A DNA stretch of 64,000 nt from positions 186,001 to 250,000 of the forward strand of contig JASJOS010000003.1 of the NCBI GenBank assembly GCA_030068525.1. The letters run 5' to 3'. Of this stretch, positions 62,292 to 64,000 are shown one piece after another. The translations under genes were made by a program, and so were the position numbers. Under the pieces are notes generated by a model. The model was not told the DNA's origin. It worked only from the letters and a program-made list of their open reading frames with translations, and searched no databases. Numbering within the stretch: position 1 is the first letter of the stretch; every line of letters starts with the position of its first letter. This DNA is from Xanthocytophaga flava. Its GTDB lineage: Bacteria > Bacteroidota > Bacteroidia > Cytophagales > 172606-1.

Positions 62292-64000
62292 TTAATCAAT
62301 AGGATTAATTTTTCGGATGGCAATCCGGTTAAGATCTATTTCTTCATCCTCATGTTCCAGATAGAAGTTGTCAAAATCTTCCAGCATATAGGTCTCATCC
62401 TTTGAAACTTTACCTGTATCAAATGAATTCAACAATGTAGGTAATAATGTCAGATTTGTCACCATTGAGATAAGCATAGAGGCTGACATGAGGATTCCCA
62501 GTGATTTTGTCCCTCCAAAACTTGACCATACAAAAATTACAAAGCCGACAAAAAGAATGATCGATGTATAGATAATGCTAGGGCCTGTTTCCATCAGTGT
62601 ATCACTCACAGCCTGCCTGATGGCTATTTTTTTATAGAATATCTCCTGCCGATAGTGAGCCAGATAATGTATGGAACTGTCTACAATAATACCAAAAGAA
62701 ATACTAAAGATCAGAGAGGTACTGGGCTTTAAGGCTATTCCCATGAATCCCATCAATCCACCTGTAATTAGCAGAGCAACAAAGTTAGGGATTAGTGAAA
62801 TGATGACAACACGCAGGTTAAGGAACAGAACCCCGATCATGAGCACAATTACGACAAAGGCAGTTATAAGACTGGATGCCAGACTGTCATTCAGATATGC
62901 ATTCCCTTTGGCAAACAAGACAGTCGTACCTGTTACATTTGCCTTCAATTTGGTTGACGCAAATGTTTTCTCAATAGCAGGTCGGATCATATTACTCAAG
63001 GTAGTATCCATAGAATAAGATCCCAGGTCGGCAATCTTCATGGAGATACGTACATACTGGCCAGTAGAGTCCACAAAAGAGTGTATCAATCGGCTACCAA
63101 TATTGGAGGTATCTTTGGTAGAACTCTTACCCAGCATGTTTTTCAGATACAACAATACAAAGTTCCGGTCCATTTTGGTTGGCAAGCCATAAAACTCAGG
63201 ATTGTTATTATAATAAGCCTGTCTTGCTGCTTTTAGAAACTCTACAACAGATACAGGCTTAGTAATGTTGTGATGTCCGGAAAGAATCTGCTCAAACTCT
63301 TCAATCTTTTCCAGATTCTTCAATTTAAACACACCCCGTTTTTCGCCTGTGTTAATCACAATTTCCAGTGGCATAATGCCCTGAAAGTTCCGTTCAAAGA
63401 ATCGCAGGTCTTGTACTACGTCACTGTCTTCAGGAAGATCATCTACCATGTAACTAACGGCCTTTATCTGATAGATTCCCCAGAAAGACAACAAGGTAGC
63501 TACGATAGTAATACCATAAATCCAGTTAGGATGGGTATTAATCCGTTTATCAACCCATGTTAGCGCAGAATTAACAGGTTTTGAATACAGGTAACGTAGT
63601 TTCTTCTCATTAGGAGCAGGCATATAGGAGAAGAAAATAGGAATCACAACCAGGCAGATAAAAAAGGCAACAAATACATTGATCCCCGCTACAATACCAA
63701 ACTCTTCCAGAATAGCTACATCTGTAAATATGGAACCAATAAAACCAGCAGCTGTAGTAGCATTGATCATAAAGGCAGCCAGTCCTAGTTTAGCAATCGT
63801 CCGGATCAAAGCCAGATTCTTATCTCCGTGTTCTACATATTCCTGATGGTACTTATTTAACAAATAAATACATGTAGGAACTGTCATGACAATGATAATG
63901 GCAGGTAGTAAAGCTGTCAACAGGTTTATTTTATAGCCAAACAAGCCCATAGTACCAACTGTCCAGAGTAATACAACCATTACTGCCAGTGTACAACCAA
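62292..64000 (-). CDS. RND/MMPL-family exporter, 5' part missing
   Basis: The frame is open to the window edge, so about 569 C-terminal residues are present. It shows two sets of transmembrane helices (NLLTALLPAIIIVMT; GIIVDSSIHYLAHYRQE) around a periplasmic domain (about 170-350). The pattern FGIIVDSSIHYLAHYRQ is typical of MMPL-like RND proteins that move lipids or hydrophobic compounds. The acidic tail (EHEDEEIDLNRI) is unusual. Substrate unknown. Confidence 0.85.
   Translation of the reverse strand, partial: GCTLAVMVVLLWTVGTMGLFGYKINLLTALLPAIIIVMTVPTCIYLLNKYHQEYVEHGDKNLALIRTIAKLGLAAFMINATTAAGFIGSIFTDVAILEEFGIVAGINVFVAFFICLVVIPIFFSYMPAPNEKKLRYLYSKPVNSALTWVDKRINTHPNWIYGITIVATLLSFWGIYQIKAVSYMVDDLPEDSDVVQDLRFFERNFQGIMPLEIVINTGEKRGVFKLKNLEKIEEFEQILSGHHNITKPVSVVEFLKAARQAYYNNNPEFYGLPTKMDRNFVLLYLKNMLGKSSTKDTSNIGSRLIHSFVDSTGQYVRISMKIADLGSYSMDTTLSNMIRPAIEKTFASTKLKANVTGTTVLFAKGNAYLNDSLASSLITAFVVIVLMIGVLFLNLRVVIISLIPNFVALLITGGLMGFMGIALKPSTSLIFSISFGIIVDSSIHYLAHYRQEIFYKKIAIRQAVSDTLMETGPSIIYTSIILFVGFVIFVWSSFGGTKSLGILMSASMLISMVTNLTLLPTLLNSFDTGKVSKDETYMLEDFDNFYLEHEDEEIDLNRIAIRKINPID

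Noticed and set aside
1..64000. CRISPR arrays
   Set aside because: No regularly spaced repeats of suitable length were seen on either strand.

Overview
The window is a stretch of chromosome from a Bacteroidota (Cytophagales-like) bacterium that carries one complete prophage of about 43.4 kb. The host assignment rests on a secreted protein with a type IX secretion C-terminal domain, promoter-like elements of the Bacteroidota TTTG/TAnnTTTG kind, few Shine-Dalgarno sequences, and SprB-like gliding-adhesin repeats in a phage protein.

Host left flank (1-12,774): tyrosine catabolism genes hmgA-hppD (minus strand), an isochorismatase-like hydrolase, a large FAD/Fe-S oxidoreductase, a run of small unknown and membrane proteins, a T9SS-exported Ig-like protein, a class II tRNA-like gene with an odd anticodon loop, and a superinfection-immunity/SHOCT membrane protein. 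Two neighbouring small host genes (6697-7086 and 7171-7716) have clear homologues inside the prophage.

Prophage (about 12,796-56,221): integrated into the 3' end of tRNA-Gln(UUG). A 21-bp direct repeat (12,775-12,795 and 56,222-56,242) marks attL and attR; attR keeps the tRNA whole. Left to right: repressor (minus) with a divergent Cro-like gene; a cluster of small early genes; an early/middle cluster with an HNH protein ending in a clamp-binding-like motif and a membrane/zinc-finger protein of extreme AGCT density; an antisense AAA+TOPRIM/DUF4435-type ATPase (PARIS/OLD-like defence candidate); tail fibre and adhesin genes including a leucine-rich-repeat protein; a papain-like hydrolase interrupted by TGA; protease/scaffold, major capsid and tail-tube genes; an antisense terminase operon; portal and connector; a lysis cassette; an AT-rich accessory island (DUF2971, serine recombinase, a sensor plus 4-TM pair) that starts at a 58-bp perfect palindrome; further tail genes including a protein with three SprB-like repeats, a moron, and the tape measure; then response-regulator genes and a tyrosine integrase. 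No recognisable helicase, primase or polymerase is present.

At least eight phage transcription units begin with the same promoter-like module: TGTC plus a T-run (often the tail of a terminator hairpin), then a TTTG-like element at a nearly invariant 33-nt offset. It appears on both strands and decides several start codons.

Host right flank (56,226-64,000): tRNA-Gln, a ceramidase-family protein, an XRE/S24 repressor, comM, an inverted-repeat-rich spacer, a dipeptide epimerase, and a truncated RND/MMPL exporter running off the right edge.
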